A DNA stretch of 64,000 nt from Odobenus rosmarus divergens (Eukaryota > Chordata > Mammalia > Carnivora > Odobenidae), in the NCBI RefSeq assembly GCF_000321225.1, contig NW_004451886.1, positions 159,558-223,557 on the forward strand. Reading direction: 5' to 3'. Below the pieces are notes generated by a model, which had not been told where the DNA came from, ran no database searches, and was given only the letters and a program-made list of their open reading frames with translations. Position numbers and translations under genes: made by a program. This document shows, piece by piece, positions 21,505-32,730 of this stretch (the stretch's first letter is position 1; the number at the start of each line of letters is the position of its first letter).

Positions 21505-21715
21505 ATTAAAGAGAAGACCTGGCTTGAACCCAAGCTCTGCCATTTACTTATTTTTCATAACGGGCAAATAAATGACTTCATTTATATGAGCTTCAGTGTC
21601 TTCTAAAAAATGAAAATAGGCCTGATGGAGTTTGTGGAATAGGTTAAATGAGGTGATGAATATGAAAGTTTCTGGCACCTAAGTACATTTAGTAAAGGTT
21701 AATTGATAAGGTGTT
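21505..21715 (+). mobile_element. MIR SINE
   Basis: GGCTTGAACCCAAGCTCTGC, CATTTACTTATTTTTCATAA, TGAGCTTCAGTGTCTTC, AAAATGAAAATAGG, GGTTAAATGAGGTGATGAAT and TTCTGGCACCTAAGTACATTT follow the MIR consensus order. Confidence 0.88.
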
Positions 21716-21883
21716 TGGTAATCTCCTCCTTAATTTTTTGCATAAAATTTATTTTTGTGAATCAAATCCTTTTGGGATGAAGCAGTGTATAGATAAGTAA
21801 ATAAATGAGTAAATAAGTAAATTACATTTTATTTTTCAGATCTAATTTCACACCTATCATGTTTGACAATTCAAATATTTGAG

Positions 21884-22079
21884 GGTTTTTTTTAAAGATT
21901 TTATTTATTTGACAGAGAGAGACACAGTGAGAGAGGGAACACAAGCAGGGGGAGTGGGAGAGGGAGAAGCAGGCTTCCCGGTGAGCAAGAAGCCCGATGT
22001 GGGGCTCCATCCCAAGTCTCTGGGATCATGACCTGAGCTGAAGGCAGACGCTTAACAACTGAGCCACCCAGGTGTCCCA
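21884..22079 (-). mobile_element. CAN SINE, full length
   Basis: TTTAAAGATTTTATTTATTT to AACTGAGCCACCCAGGTGTCC. Duplication AAATATTTGAG at 21873-21883 and 22080-22090. The open frame at 21822-22010 on this strand is the SINE itself. Confidence 0.95.
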
Positions 22080-22090
22080 AAATATTTGAG

Positions 22091-22606
22091 TTTTTAAGGA
22101 AATACTTTTATTTTAACCAATGCTTTTGGGTGAACTGGTAGACTGTTAAATAACTTTTTTCTTTCTGACATCTATGTAACTTACTTCTGCTTTCATAAAA
22201 CATATCAAATATTATGTGGGGATTTTATGCTCATATGAGCTCTTGAACCCACTGAGCTAATAAGATTGGAATTCCAACAAGGTAGAGACTTACTCTATTT
22301 AAATATGTCTACAAACATTTCTCCGGTACTGCCTCCCTCCCTCCCTCCAGGGGCATGGTGCTATTTACCCTCAAATAAAAATTTAGTCTTTTATTAAGCT
22401 ACATTATAGTTCTGTGATACCAAATAAGCTTAGTGAAGGAAGGAAAATAAATCTCATGCCTCATTTTAAATATATTTATAGTCTCATATATTTACAATCT
22501 ACTATCATGTTTTTCTACATGACCTTTCATATAAATATATATTTTTATATATACATAACATGTACTCACATACACATATATACCAACAAACAGACAAATT
22601 CATGAT
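22091..22606. other. Unassigned AT-rich sequence
   Basis: Holds a short (CTCC)n run at 22332-22349 and AT/TA-rich sequence around 22520-22600. No gene seen. Confidence 0.5.
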
Positions 22607-22624
22607 TTGAAATCCTCACAACCT

Positions 22625-22803
22625 GGGGCACCTGGGTGGCTCAGTTGGTTGAACATCAGACTCTTGGTTTCAGCTCAGGTCATGATCTCAGGGTCGTGGA
22701 ATTGAGCCCTGCTTAGGGCTCAGTGCTCAGTGGGGAATCTGCTGGAGATTCTCTCTCTCCTTCTTTCTCTGCCCCTTCCTCTCCAACAACAACAACAAAA
22801 ATC
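22625..22803 (+). mobile_element. CAN SINE, older subtype, 18-bp TSD
   Basis: GGGGCACCTGGGTGGCTCAG, ATCAGACTCTTGGTTTCAGC and CTGCTGGAGATTCTCTCTC; the tail is (CAA)n rather than (AAAT)n. Perfect duplication TTGAAATCCTCACAACCT at 22607-22624 and 22804-22821. Confidence 0.97.
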
Positions 22804-22821
22804 TTGAAATCCTCACAACCT

Positions 22822-23644
22822 TTAAACCCATACTATAAGGCTTCCTCAACCTGAAGCACTTAACTAAATGTCTAGATGGATGCTAAAAATAAATCATGGG
22901 CTATTAAATCAATAGTCCACTGTTCTCATCTGTTTTTTCTTTTCAAAGATTGCAGAGTTTGTAAAAGAGGCAGATGGAATGCCACTACAGCACAATCTAT
23001 TTTTAATGTGTAGAACAAAGCCAGAGAATATGAGTGTTGATACCCCAGATTTGTCAACAGAGCTAACAACTTTCTTGATATTCTCAGATATCACACCTCT
23101 TTTTCTCTTTGGATTAAAAGACTAGCAAGACTCTGTGGGGGATCACGTTGTGGGCTGAGCAGGCAGCATTTTCCTCCCCCTCTTTGGCCCTGGGGCTCCA
23201 TGCTTCCCGCTGGCCCTGCTCTGGTTCATTTCTTTACTGCCCAGTTCCACAGCTTTCTCACAAATCTAATTTTCCTTCATTTCTGTTTTCCACTAAGAGT
23301 TTGATTGTCAAGGTTAGTCTTATTCAAAGTGTTATTCCAGCTTCTGCAATTTTATGGAGTAAAAAGTCAGAGGGTGAGTCATGAGAAGTATAAAAAAGAG
23401 GAAAGTAGGAAATGCTGTAAAGTATAAGAGAACTAAAAATGGATGAAAGATTTTAGATTTCAAGTTTCCCAGGAATTAAAAGAGATTATTTCAGAACTTC
23501 TTGCCTAATCATTAATCAAAGAAGAGCATGTTTAGAATGTGGTATTATTTAAGCAAGCTTGGATTCCCATGATGTGTATCATGCTCTGTATGCACATAAA
23601 GAAATTTTAAATGTCTTCCACATATTTCTCAACACCCTTAAGTG
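22822..23644. other. Unassigned sequence
   Basis: No repeat family or gene recognised. A frame at 23148-23384 (78 codons) has no domain that I can name. Confidence 0.45.
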
Positions 23645-23765
23645 GAGTATTTCTTGTGCAAATACTAATGAGAACCTACTACATGACAGCACTCTTCTAG
23701 GGCTGAGAATAGAGAAGTAAATAAACAAATACAAATCTGTACCCTCAAGGAACTTAAGAACAGTT
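23645..23765 (-). mobile_element. L2: L2 3' end fragment (antisense)
   Basis: GAGAACCTACTACATGACAG, CACTCTTCTAGGGCTGAGAA and CTGTACCCTCAAGGAACTTA follow the reverse-complement L2 3' end (CACCTACTATGTGCCAGG, CTGTTCTAGG, CTGCCCTCATGGAGCTTA). Confidence 0.7.
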
Positions 23766-24451
23766 TGCTAATTTAATTTCAAGAAAAAGGAAAAAGAAAA
23801 AAAGAAACAATTTGTTTTATGTTGGAAAGAAATATTTAAAACTCCAGTAGGCAAAATCCCCCATATTTTTAAACTGACTGCAGAAGGGTAGTACACTGAT
23901 CTTGTGGACATTTCATAAATACGATAAATAAAAAGACTCCCTGACAAAGCCAAGGTCAAGCTGAGGGAGTTGGAAAAGGAACATTTTCAGATCTCTGTTG
24001 GGATGGTTTCTGAGAAAAGAAATGACAATTTGCAGAATATTCTTTTCTAAAGAAAAGACCCACCAGGCAAAGGCTCTTTGACCTTTGGGTCTGTGTGAAT
24101 TTTTATTTCCTCTAGAAAATCCATTTTAATTAAGGGTCAAAAGAGTATATTCTTGTTTTCAAAACACAAGATAGTTAATTTCTCTGTTATATTCATGTTT
24201 CCAGCTTCCTCTTGCCACACATTTACAATTGGATATAAATGATGCATTTTTTTTCTTAGTTTCTTAGACTATAAATATATGGCCAAGGTCAAGATTGAAT
24301 GTGTTTATTCTATAAACATGTAATGTGCTGTGGGTATTGCATAAAGTAGATTTACACACTCCATAATTTTTGTCTTTTGTACTAATTACTAGGTTACAAA
24401 GAACAGCATCAATTCATTACAGAACAAGGTTCTAGTAAATCTGTGACAAAC
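23766..24451. other. Unassigned AT-rich sequence
   Basis: No gene or repeat recognised. Confidence 0.5.
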
Positions 24452-24465
24452 CTGAAAATCTTTTT

Positions 24466-24656
24466 TTTTAAAGATTCTTTATTTATTTATTTGAAAGAAA
24501 GAGAGAGATCGAGCAGGAACACAAGCAGGGGGAGTGGGAGAGGGAGAAGCAGGCTGCCGCCGAGCAGGAAGCCCGATGCGGGGCTCGATCCCAGGACTCC
24601 GGGACCATGACCTGAGCCGAAGGCAGATGCTTAATGACTGAGCCACCCAGGCGCCC
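24466..24656 (-). mobile_element. CAN SINE, left member of an inverted pair
   Basis: TTTTAAAGATTCTTTATTTA to GACTGAGCCACCCAGGCGCC. Duplication CTGAAAATCTTT at 24452-24463 and 24657-24668. About 60 bases from an oppositely oriented SINE, so a transcript through both could fold into a long duplex. Confidence 0.96.
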
Positions 24657-24719
24657 CTGAAAATCTTTATAATTAATAGAATATAATGTATGTATGAAGT
24701 ATGAAAACAAAAAATATAG

Positions 24720-24918
24720 GGTGCCTGGGTGGCTCAGTTGGTTAAGCAACTGCCTTCAGCTCAGGTCATGATCCTGGAGTCCCGGGATCGAGTTCCACAT
24801 CGGGCTTCCTGCTCGGCAGGGAGTCTGCTTCTCCCTCTGACCCTCCCCCCTCTCATGTGCTCTCTATCTCTCATTCTCTCTCTCTCTCAAATAAATAAAT
24901 AAAATCTTTAAAAAAAAC
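24720..24918 (+). mobile_element. CAN SINE, right member of an inverted pair
   Basis: GGTGCCTGGGTGGCTCAGTT, CTGCCTTCAGCTCAGGTCAT, CCCGGGATCGAGTTCCACA and a CAAATAAATAAATAAAATC tail. Duplication CAAAAAATATAG at 24708-24719 and 24919-24930. Confidence 0.96.
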
Positions 24919-24930
24919 CAAAAAATATAG

Positions 24931-25703
24931 TCATGAAGTCCAGCCCACAAGAAGCAGAGGTGACTAAACTGGGCTTGAATACAAAGAGGTGTGGACAGTT
25001 AGGAGGTGTGTTGAAGCAGATTAGTAAAGTCCTTTAATAAAAATGTGAACTTCAAAGTAATGTTCTATCCAAGGGTGGTATCAGGCAGACTTTTGCATAA
25101 CATGTTTCTATGAATCAATTTTAGGAATACATCTGAAAAGCATTATTGTTAAACAGTATGCTGTATCTTAGAATCTCTAACATTGAAGTGATTAGTAATA
25201 TATAATACAGAATTAGCAAATCCATAATACAAAAAATATTTTGATTACATATCTAACATCTCTATCTTATTTGAACATAGAAATAAGAATCTACATCAAA
25301 ATCGAGATCAATTTTTTAAATTAAAAGTTAACTCTGCTCTCCCAAACTAAATTAATCTGGAAAAAATAATAGTCATGGTCAAAATAGCACAGCTATATGA
25401 GGTTTGACTGGCTCTGTCATCATCTGCTTTTTAAGTTCTGTCTTCACAAATTCTTCACAAGCGTTTCTAGAAGTCCTGTGAAGGTATATGTGCTGTGAGC
25501 TACACATGAATCATCTTGACCATGACTTGGCATCCCCTATTCTTTTTACCTCTCTGATTTCTGTGGTAATCTCTTCCATTGCCCTCAGTACAAAATACTG
25601 TAACTACACCACAAAGCTTCTATCATTCTTTATAACTTCTGCTTACGTTCTAAAGAAGCTGAGGGGGCAATGTGAAGGTGCCAATGGGTGCCAAAACTCC
25701 TCT
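24931..25703. other. Unassigned sequence
   Basis: No gene or repeat recognised. The 82-codon frame at 25488-25736 runs into the next SINE tail and shows no domain. Confidence 0.5.
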
Positions 25704-25722
25704 CTCTCATTGTGGTTCTTTA

Positions 25723-25912
25723 CTTTTCTTTTTTAAAGATTTATTTATTTGTCAGAGAGAAAGAGAGAGCACAAGCAGGAGGAGTGGCAGGCAGAGGGAG
25801 AAGCAGACTCCTCGCTGAGCAGAGAGCCTGATGAGGGGCTCAATCCCAGGACCCTGAGATCATGACCTGAGCTGAAGGCAGACACTTAACCGGCTAAGCC
25901 ACCCAGGCGTCC
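25723..25912 (-). mobile_element. CAN SINE, full length, last before the SINE-free block
   Basis: TTTTTTAAAGATTTATTTAT to GGCTAAGCCACCCAGGCGTC. Duplication CTCTCATTGTGGTTCTTTA (25704-25722) and CTCCCATTGTGGTTCTTA (25913-25930), one mismatch and one indel. Confidence 0.95.
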
Positions 25913-26484
25913 CTCCCATTGTGGTTCTTAAACCACAGCTACTCTGGCAGAAGACACCTGGCACTCTTCATGTCCTGTGAAGATGTAGGTTTAATTTCTT
26001 TTTAAATATTTATCAAACATTTTTGCTGCTTGCTTACTATAGCATTCAAGCATGAGTCTGTGGGGACGAGACCAGAGGACAATCTGAGTAAAAGATACTG
26101 GCATGGTTTTAGAACCATCCTTCTCTCCTAACACTCGCCATTATGCCCAAGTAGATTTGGTTCCATGATCCTCTTTCCCTTTCCACAAAGTGTCTCAGAC
26201 TTTTCATGCAAATGGACTGTGGTTGCCCTGCTCCACCAGTCCTTCAGGTCTTCCTGAGCATGCGTACATCCTAAAAGAAACATAGTTCAGGTTCAAGCTA
26301 GGAAATTTTTTACATGATTATAGAGATTTTTAAAATAATCCTTTAAAACAAATTATTATTTTAATACATTTACTAAAATTAATTTTATGTAAATTTTCAG
26401 AATATATACATTGAAATGTATTTACTGTTGTCTAAATGTTAGTAATACCCATCCACTTAGGTGTCAAATGCGACAGTAAGTGTG

Positions 26485-26539
26485 TAGATACTGACAACTG
26501 GACATAGGGTGGTACTGGTCTAGATACTGACAACTGGAC
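26485..26539. repeat. Short direct repeat, 36-bp period
   Basis: TAGATACTGACAACTGGAC occurs at 26485-26503 and again at 26521-26539, identical, with related but diverged sequence between (ATAGGGT / TGTGGGT). Confidence 0.85.
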
Positions 26540-28041
26540 TGTGGGTAATAAAGAGGTTTTGTATTCTCCTTCTGAAGGAAAACATAGATTCCGCACCCGC
26601 CCACCCCAGCAGAAAATGTGTCTCATATTTAAATGGTGCTCTCACCATCGGAAAATCTGATACTAAACATCCTCTGGAAAGAGTTGAATAAAATTATCAA
26701 AAATATGAAGATCATGCTGTGTACTTTACGTAAAACATTATTGTATGAAGCAAAATAAATTATGAGTTGCAGTTTTCTCCTGTAAAATAATGTCTAAATT
26801 TCCTTAGCACCCCTATAACTTGAATAATAGAAAACAGAGCCATTGACAGTAATCTCAAAACATGGTAATAGGAGTTTTGGATGGCTAAAACTAAGATAAA
26901 AGTGTCCTGAAAGTTAAATAAATATTTAAAGCTCAGAATCCTCTGCTGTAAACTCCAAGTAATAATTATCACTATAACAGATGCATTGTGTTAATAATAA
27001 AACACTTCTCTAGGCAAGTACTTTGCTGAAAATTAGGACTTATTAAGAAAAAAGTCTGTTTTTGTCTTGAACTATTTATTCTTGGGAGTAGTGATCTTTT
27101 CCTTTCCTACAGTTTCTCATGTCACAGTTTTCTACCTGGTCTCACTCTCCTCTCCTATGTTAGAGACACGCAATGCTTCGCAAATAAGAGATTGATTGAG
27201 AATTCAGAAATTGTGAAAACTCCCAAGTTAGGATGGCAGAAGTCAGGCAGTGCCTGATACACCTCCTTAGAACTTCTCATTAAAATACCATGAAGACATT
27301 AAAGAATGAAAGAAGTTCAAAATACTTCTGAACATAAGAATAATGCCTCTTCTTCGATATCATTAACTTACTTAGGATGTTTAAGCCCAACTTAAAAACT
27401 TAAATAAAAGGGCAGGAAAAAAGCAAGCAGGCAAACGAACAAAAACCCTCACACTAAATTTGGGGTGGGGCTGGGCTGGTCTGGGAGCTGGGTGAACACA
27501 GTGAGTTCTGTGAACCCAACCTCTCTTTCCAAAGTGGAGTGCCAGCCCCAGCCCGGCTCCCTCCTCCTTCCAATTCTAAAATATTTTATAAACTTTAGAA
27601 CAGTGTCATGTGACAGTTCTTGACATTAATGTCATATTATTATTATTAACAAATATTTGGTGATTTCCTCTTAGGGGTGAGCCCAGTGAATACAACGAAA
27701 ACCTTAAATATAAGCTCTTTTGTGAAATAATTTAAACTCTTATGTTATATTCCTATTTAAGAACATGCAGTTTCCCTATTGCTTATAAGAAAAACATCAA
27801 ACTCTTCTTTAGGTTTCCCACCATCTCTCAATTTTCTCTCTTTACTCCTCAACATTGCCATAAAAGTTTTCCAGAAAAATATGATATAAAATGTAAGCAC
27901 CACCCATCTATCAGTAACTACCCATCAGTACTTTTAAAAGGGAGCTAAATAAGTTGATATGTTTTATTCATTTAAAGATCTTTCCGTTACCTCAATTTTA
28001 AGAGTTGACAAACCCTGACTCTAGTGGAAAATTTCTTCTCC

Positions 28042-28076
28042 CTCTGTGTGTGCATGTGTGTGTGCGTGTGTGTATC
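28042..28076. repeat. (TG)n-rich microsatellite, interrupted
   Basis: TGTGTGTGCATGTGTGTGTG followed by CGTGTGTGTATC. Imperfect. Confidence 0.85.
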
Positions 28077-29649
28077 TACATGCATCACTCATATCCAAGT
28101 TTTAAACCGGGATACGCCAGCTGGGATGCCTTCACCCAGCCCCTATTGTTTTTCAGCGCTACCTACGTGAAGAGAAAGCTGTTGAGCTATATAATCAACA
28201 GCTTGATTTCAAGTGCTATGAACTTTGAGAGTTACACAAATTTCCTCTTTTTCCACAATTGTTTCCACTTAATGCCATTTGTCTCCAAATTGAGAATCAC
28301 CAAAATGGGTGCTATGGTTGTACCCCACACAAATATCAAACGTTGCCATCCTTCAGTTGATTGCCATAGGGTGATAACAAACTTTGAAATAAAGATACGA
28401 ATGAATGAAAAATAAAAAATGCAGCCAATCTCTGTGAGGGAAAAAAACCCTCAAAGAAAAGTCAGAGAAAAAAAAAATCCATCTTGATTCTCATCAATTT
28501 GCCATTCAGAAAGCATCAGCTACCCTTTAAAAGTAAATTTTCCTTCTCTTCTTAAAATCACTGGACATTTTCTTTTTTTCTTGCTGGAACTTTCAATTCT
28601 TGCTTACGCTGCACTTAATGTACCACTCTAGTTTTTATAAGGCTTGTAAAATATAATTTTCATACTGGGATTCCAACCATACTTGTAATTGAACTATATA
28701 AGCTAAGCTTTCAGATCACCAAATAAATGAAATTTCTGTGAAATAGAGGGCCTCTAGTCATGATTGAATCTTTGGTTTTTCCCCTTGTTTTTGAAAGAGA
28801 AATAAAGATCGTGTTTTGTTATTTTTCCTTTACCAAAAAAAAAAAAAAATCCGAGAATAAGAGAAAATGAAAGGCATTTTAAAGACCGAATTAACTATTA
28901 GCAATGCATAGCTATGACCAGGCTCTGAGGCACACTGTAACCACGAAAAGAAGCACGGACCTAGCATGCCCAGACATTAAAACTGGGGAAAGCCGAAGTC
29001 GTGAGCTTTTAAAGAAATCTGTAAACTCTGTTCTTCACCGTTATTCCTCTTTTGTATAATTTCACGAACATCTGGGTTGATAAAGATATTGTTTTAGATC
29101 AAAGATGATAACGATACCATGTAGGAGGCTGAGTAGCCACTGGGCAGAGTCCCACAGGGTGACATGGCTTCTCCCCAGCTTTCAAATCCAGGACCATCCT
29201 TAATATTTCAACCAGTAGTGACTGGTCTTTCATGGACTAGCTTTTACTATACAGATGCAAAAGAAAATAGAATTAGAATTGCCTGTTGCAAAATCACTTG
29301 CTGGGAGGCTATGATAGGAAGCCAACTTGTAAAAAGGATGTGATTTTGTGAACATGGACACAGAGGAGATGGAATTAGCAGCATGATTCCATGGCTAGTT
29401 ACCTAGTTACTTGCCTGAAGCTTTCTTTTCCACCATAGCTTTATGGATGCTGTATGGAATGATGGTAATTAGAGAATTCATCAACACAACCCCCTGGATA
29501 GGGCTAGGTTTTGCTCTCCCTGCTTCTTACCTGGGAGACTGCTTATTAGCATAACTGAATTTATTTGCCGTCATTTGCCATCTATTTGCCTCATCTACCA
29601 AGTTTGCAGGTACACAAGTAGTAACCTTATCCATGAAAATTAAGGAAAT

Positions 29650-30640
29650 TGAGTTTTTGCCATAGAAGACGGACCCTTTTCTTCTCCTTCAGGGAAAACA
29701 TAGCTCCCCTTCTGTCCAATCTGATTCTTCCATTTTGGTGCCATTTCATATCATGTCTGGTCTGCTCCAAAACTACTTCCATCATTTACTTTTCTTTGGC
29801 TTATTCTTCATTCTTTCTGTGTCTACTGGTTATTTCCTTGTATATAAATTAACTCAACTCTCTTAAATTTCAAAAGAAAAAAATTCTTCCTGGGCTCTTT
29901 ACTCCCTTCCAGCTCGAATCTTCCCTTTATGTCAAACCTCCTAAAAGAGAAGTCTAGGATAACCAGGTTTAATTTTAACACCGTTCATTCTGTGGCTTTG
30001 TTCACTGGTGACCCCTTCTTGCATTTCCACGTCTTGGCCTCTTTTGGCTTCTCACACGTAGTACTGATGCTCCAATTAACTCAGACCACTGCTCAGGTGT
30101 TTCCTACTTGGCTTCATTCTTCTGCTGCTCTTTAATTTTCACTATTCCTCACAGCTTGATCTTTGTCCTTCTCTCATGCTACCCATTTTCTCAGAGCAAA
30201 CTGATTTACTGTTATGGTTTTAACTACCAGCTTTTCACTCATGATATGGCCAAACTGTTATCTCCAGCTTACCTCCTAAACTCCAAATCTATATATTTGG
30301 CAGCCTGCTTGTCATCCCACCAAGTGAGAAATTTATACTAGACATTACAAAATGAAGTTCATATTTTTCCTGCAAACCTCCCTCTTGTGTTATATATATG
30401 CCCTGTTTCAGAGAAATGTGTTGCCATTTATCCAGCTACCCAAAGGAAAAGATTTAAGTCACCTTTGCAACTTTCCTCTCCTTTGCCTCCAGCACCCAGT
30501 GAACCCCATACATCCCATTGATAAAGATGTGGACATATCTTTCATCAGTCTCTTTGCTCCAAGCCCGCTCCCACTTCTTTAATTCAAGCCTTACCACTTC
30601 TTGTCTGGACTGTTTCAACATCTTATAGTGGTATTCTTCT
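29650..30640 (+). mobile_element. L2: L2 fragment, ORF2 3' half (decayed)
   Basis: Long pyrimidine-rich stretch whose landmarks follow L2 ORF2: GGTTTTAACTACCAGCTTTT, CTCCAGCTTACCTCCTAAAC, TCCAAATCTATATATTTGGC, GCCTGCTTGTCATCCC, CAGCACCCAGTGAACCCCAT and CTTGTCTGGACTGTTTCAAC. Around 30222-30250 the frame reads Tyr-Gln-Leu-Phe-Thr-His-Asp, a decayed form of the Tyr-His-Leu-Tyr-Ala-Asp-Asp block. The several 67-77-codon frames here (29649-30582) are L2 remnants, not genes. The 5' part of the interval (before ~30000) is assigned less securely. Confidence 0.6.
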
Positions 30641-32604
30641 CTATGTCTTATATGAGAAAACAATTCTGCACAAGTGTTATGGGGGGAAGAAAGCAATACA
30701 TATTAAAGTGCAATTAGAGAAAGTCAAGAAGTGTCACCTCAACATCTAAAACCTTTCAAATTGCCCAGAAATCTAATTTGCCACTGTTTTGATTGTTGGA
30801 GCTGTTTACCAACATCAGAGAATGGAAATAAATTCTAAATTAAACCATCCATTGCTCTTTTATTTAGAGTGACCCCTATTTACCCATTTGAGTAATAATT
30901 TAAGGCTTTTCTAGCATTGCTAGCTGTGAGTCAGTATGAAGTATTAAGCAATAGCCTCTGATAGCTTTGCTGAGTCGTCTTAAGCTGCCATGAAAGTTTC
31001 AAAGCCTTACTCCTGTCACACACTTCCATTTCTGTTCTTTCATGTCTTGCTAAAACGTGTGTATTTTCCATTGTATTTTTGCTCTAAATTGCAAGGTTAG
31101 CAATTAGTTTTCATCATCTGAAGTTTTAGATTTCATTTGTCCTCAAGATCCAGTTTATTATATCATGTGCTCTGCTCCAAACCATTAGTTTGTGAAATAT
31201 AGTGTATTTCATCTGAGAAACCTTATGGTTTAAGCATGCTTATTTTATATATCTTAATATCATTGATATGAAATGTGTGATAAAAGCTCAGGGATAGCCA
31301 GCCTCTTGGAAAAGATTCTGACAAACATGAAAGGAAGAACCACGTGTTTATCGTCTGAGAAGTTACTCTTTTCTGAACTTAAAGTTCTTTCACAGGATTG
31401 ACCTCTCCAACGCATTTTACAAGAATTTTACAGGACAGTATAGACCCTTTGACCTTATCCCATCCTAAAAGCTCTGTCCTTTGGGCAGATGACACCAAGG
31501 TCCCAGGATTCATCTGCAACACAAATAAAATACTTCTCAGGGAACAAGGAGCATGCAGATGAGCTTAACCATCCCTCTGTTCAGGAGAGGTATTCTGCCT
31601 TCACAAGTGTTCACAGAGCCCATCTTCACATTTGTAACCATTCTTTTGCAGTTGGATCCTTGTTTATATTTGTATGTTGATTTCTCTGGTGATTTAAAAA
31701 TATTTCTTAGAGCAAAAAAGCTAAGCAATCAACTAAAGCAACTGAGATTACCAGGTTGCGTTTCATTTCAATTTCTGTGCAAAAGCATTTGACGTTCAAT
31801 AAAAGCAACAACAAACACAAATGAGGCCCTGTTTCTAAGAGCTCATAAACAAATATAAATAGCCAGCAAAACGGAAAAACAGCTATTATACTTTCTAAAA
31901 GTGTGTATGTGTATGTGCGTATAAACACGGTCATGTATAATCTATTACAACTTCTGTCTAAAACTGCTTTAAGTATTTAATCTCTTAAACTGTAATTCTA
32001 TCCATTGAAATAGGCCTTAAGGGCCCTGCTAAAATGTGACATGAAGCAAACATGTCCTGGGGCCTACCATATGCCTTTTAGTTGATATTTGATCTGCTTG
32101 GTAGTGGACCCAAAAAAATATCCATGTCTGAGAAGTCCATCAAATCATACCTAATACATAAAATAAAACCCTAAAACTCTGGATTTAACTTTGAGTAACT
32201 TTCTGTCCTTGATAATACAGTTTTATCTCGTAATCTACCTGAATGATTCTCTTGAAATCTGAAAAAGAAAAAAAATAGGTACGATTTCTCTGTATCCCAA
32301 TCAGAACAGTTAGTTTTCTTGTTTTCCTGACATGTATGCCAACCTGCTAGGGCTTAACGGCACTAAGATATCTCTTCTTTCTCAGATACACACTGATTAT
32401 TACCTTGAGAGACCTAAATACATAAAACAAACCTCTTCCATGGGTACTGTTTAGCAATTGAATCATAAGAAGCTAAAAAGGTTTTTAACACTGGCAGACT
32501 TTTGTTCCAAATTCTCAAATCTAGCTATCTTCTCTCTTATTAAGCTCATGACTTCTAAGTCTTATTAAACTAACGACTAAGCCAGCATTTAAGTAGAGAA
32601 GGAA
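30641..32604. other. Unassigned sequence in the SINE-free block
   Basis: No gene or repeat recognised over about 2 kb. Overlapping frames on both strands at 31489-31934 (63-79 codons) have no recognisable domains. Repeat-poor and compatible with old single-copy DNA. Confidence 0.5.
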
Positions 32605-32730
32605 GGGAACCTTCATTTGCTGAGTATCTACTCTATGCCAGGAACTTGGCACATATTGCCTCATTGAATCCTTGTAAGAACTGTAAAAGGTAAGTATTCG
32701 ATTCTGCTTTGTATAGAATCCAGAGAATGA
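32605..32730 (-). mobile_element. MIR SINE (antisense)
   Basis: TGAGTATCTACTCTATGCCA, GGAACTTGGCACATATTGC, CTCATTGAATCCTTGTAAGA and ACTGTAAAAGGTAAGTATTC match reverse-complement MIR core landmarks. Confidence 0.75.

Larger units (their letters stand above)
25931..29649. other. Unassigned stretch at the start of a SINE-free block
   Basis: No gene and no CAN SINE or young L1 in 3.7 kb. It contains a 36-bp-spaced duplication (26485-26539), a GC-rich inverted repeat (27462-27560), a TG-rich stretch (28042-28076) and a 14-A run near 28835. A 136-codon open frame (28005-28415) begins at TTGACA-type sequence without ATG and includes the TG repeat, so I do not treat it as a gene. Confidence 0.5.

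Noticed and set aside
24483..24749. 88-codon minus-strand frame
   Set aside because: It is the reverse reading of a CAN SINE plus flank. The same peptide pattern (GHDPG/SCSAAACFSLSHSP-like) recurs in other SINE copies.
27170..27560. L1 5' UTR start (AGGATGGCAGAAGTCAGGCAG resembles some L1 5' ends)
   Set aside because: The resemblance is limited to a few words and no ORF1 follows.
28005..28415. 136-codon plus-strand open frame
   Set aside because: It starts at a non-ATG codon, runs through an interrupted TG microsatellite (the repeated Val/Cys stretch) and has no recognisable domain. Probably chance.
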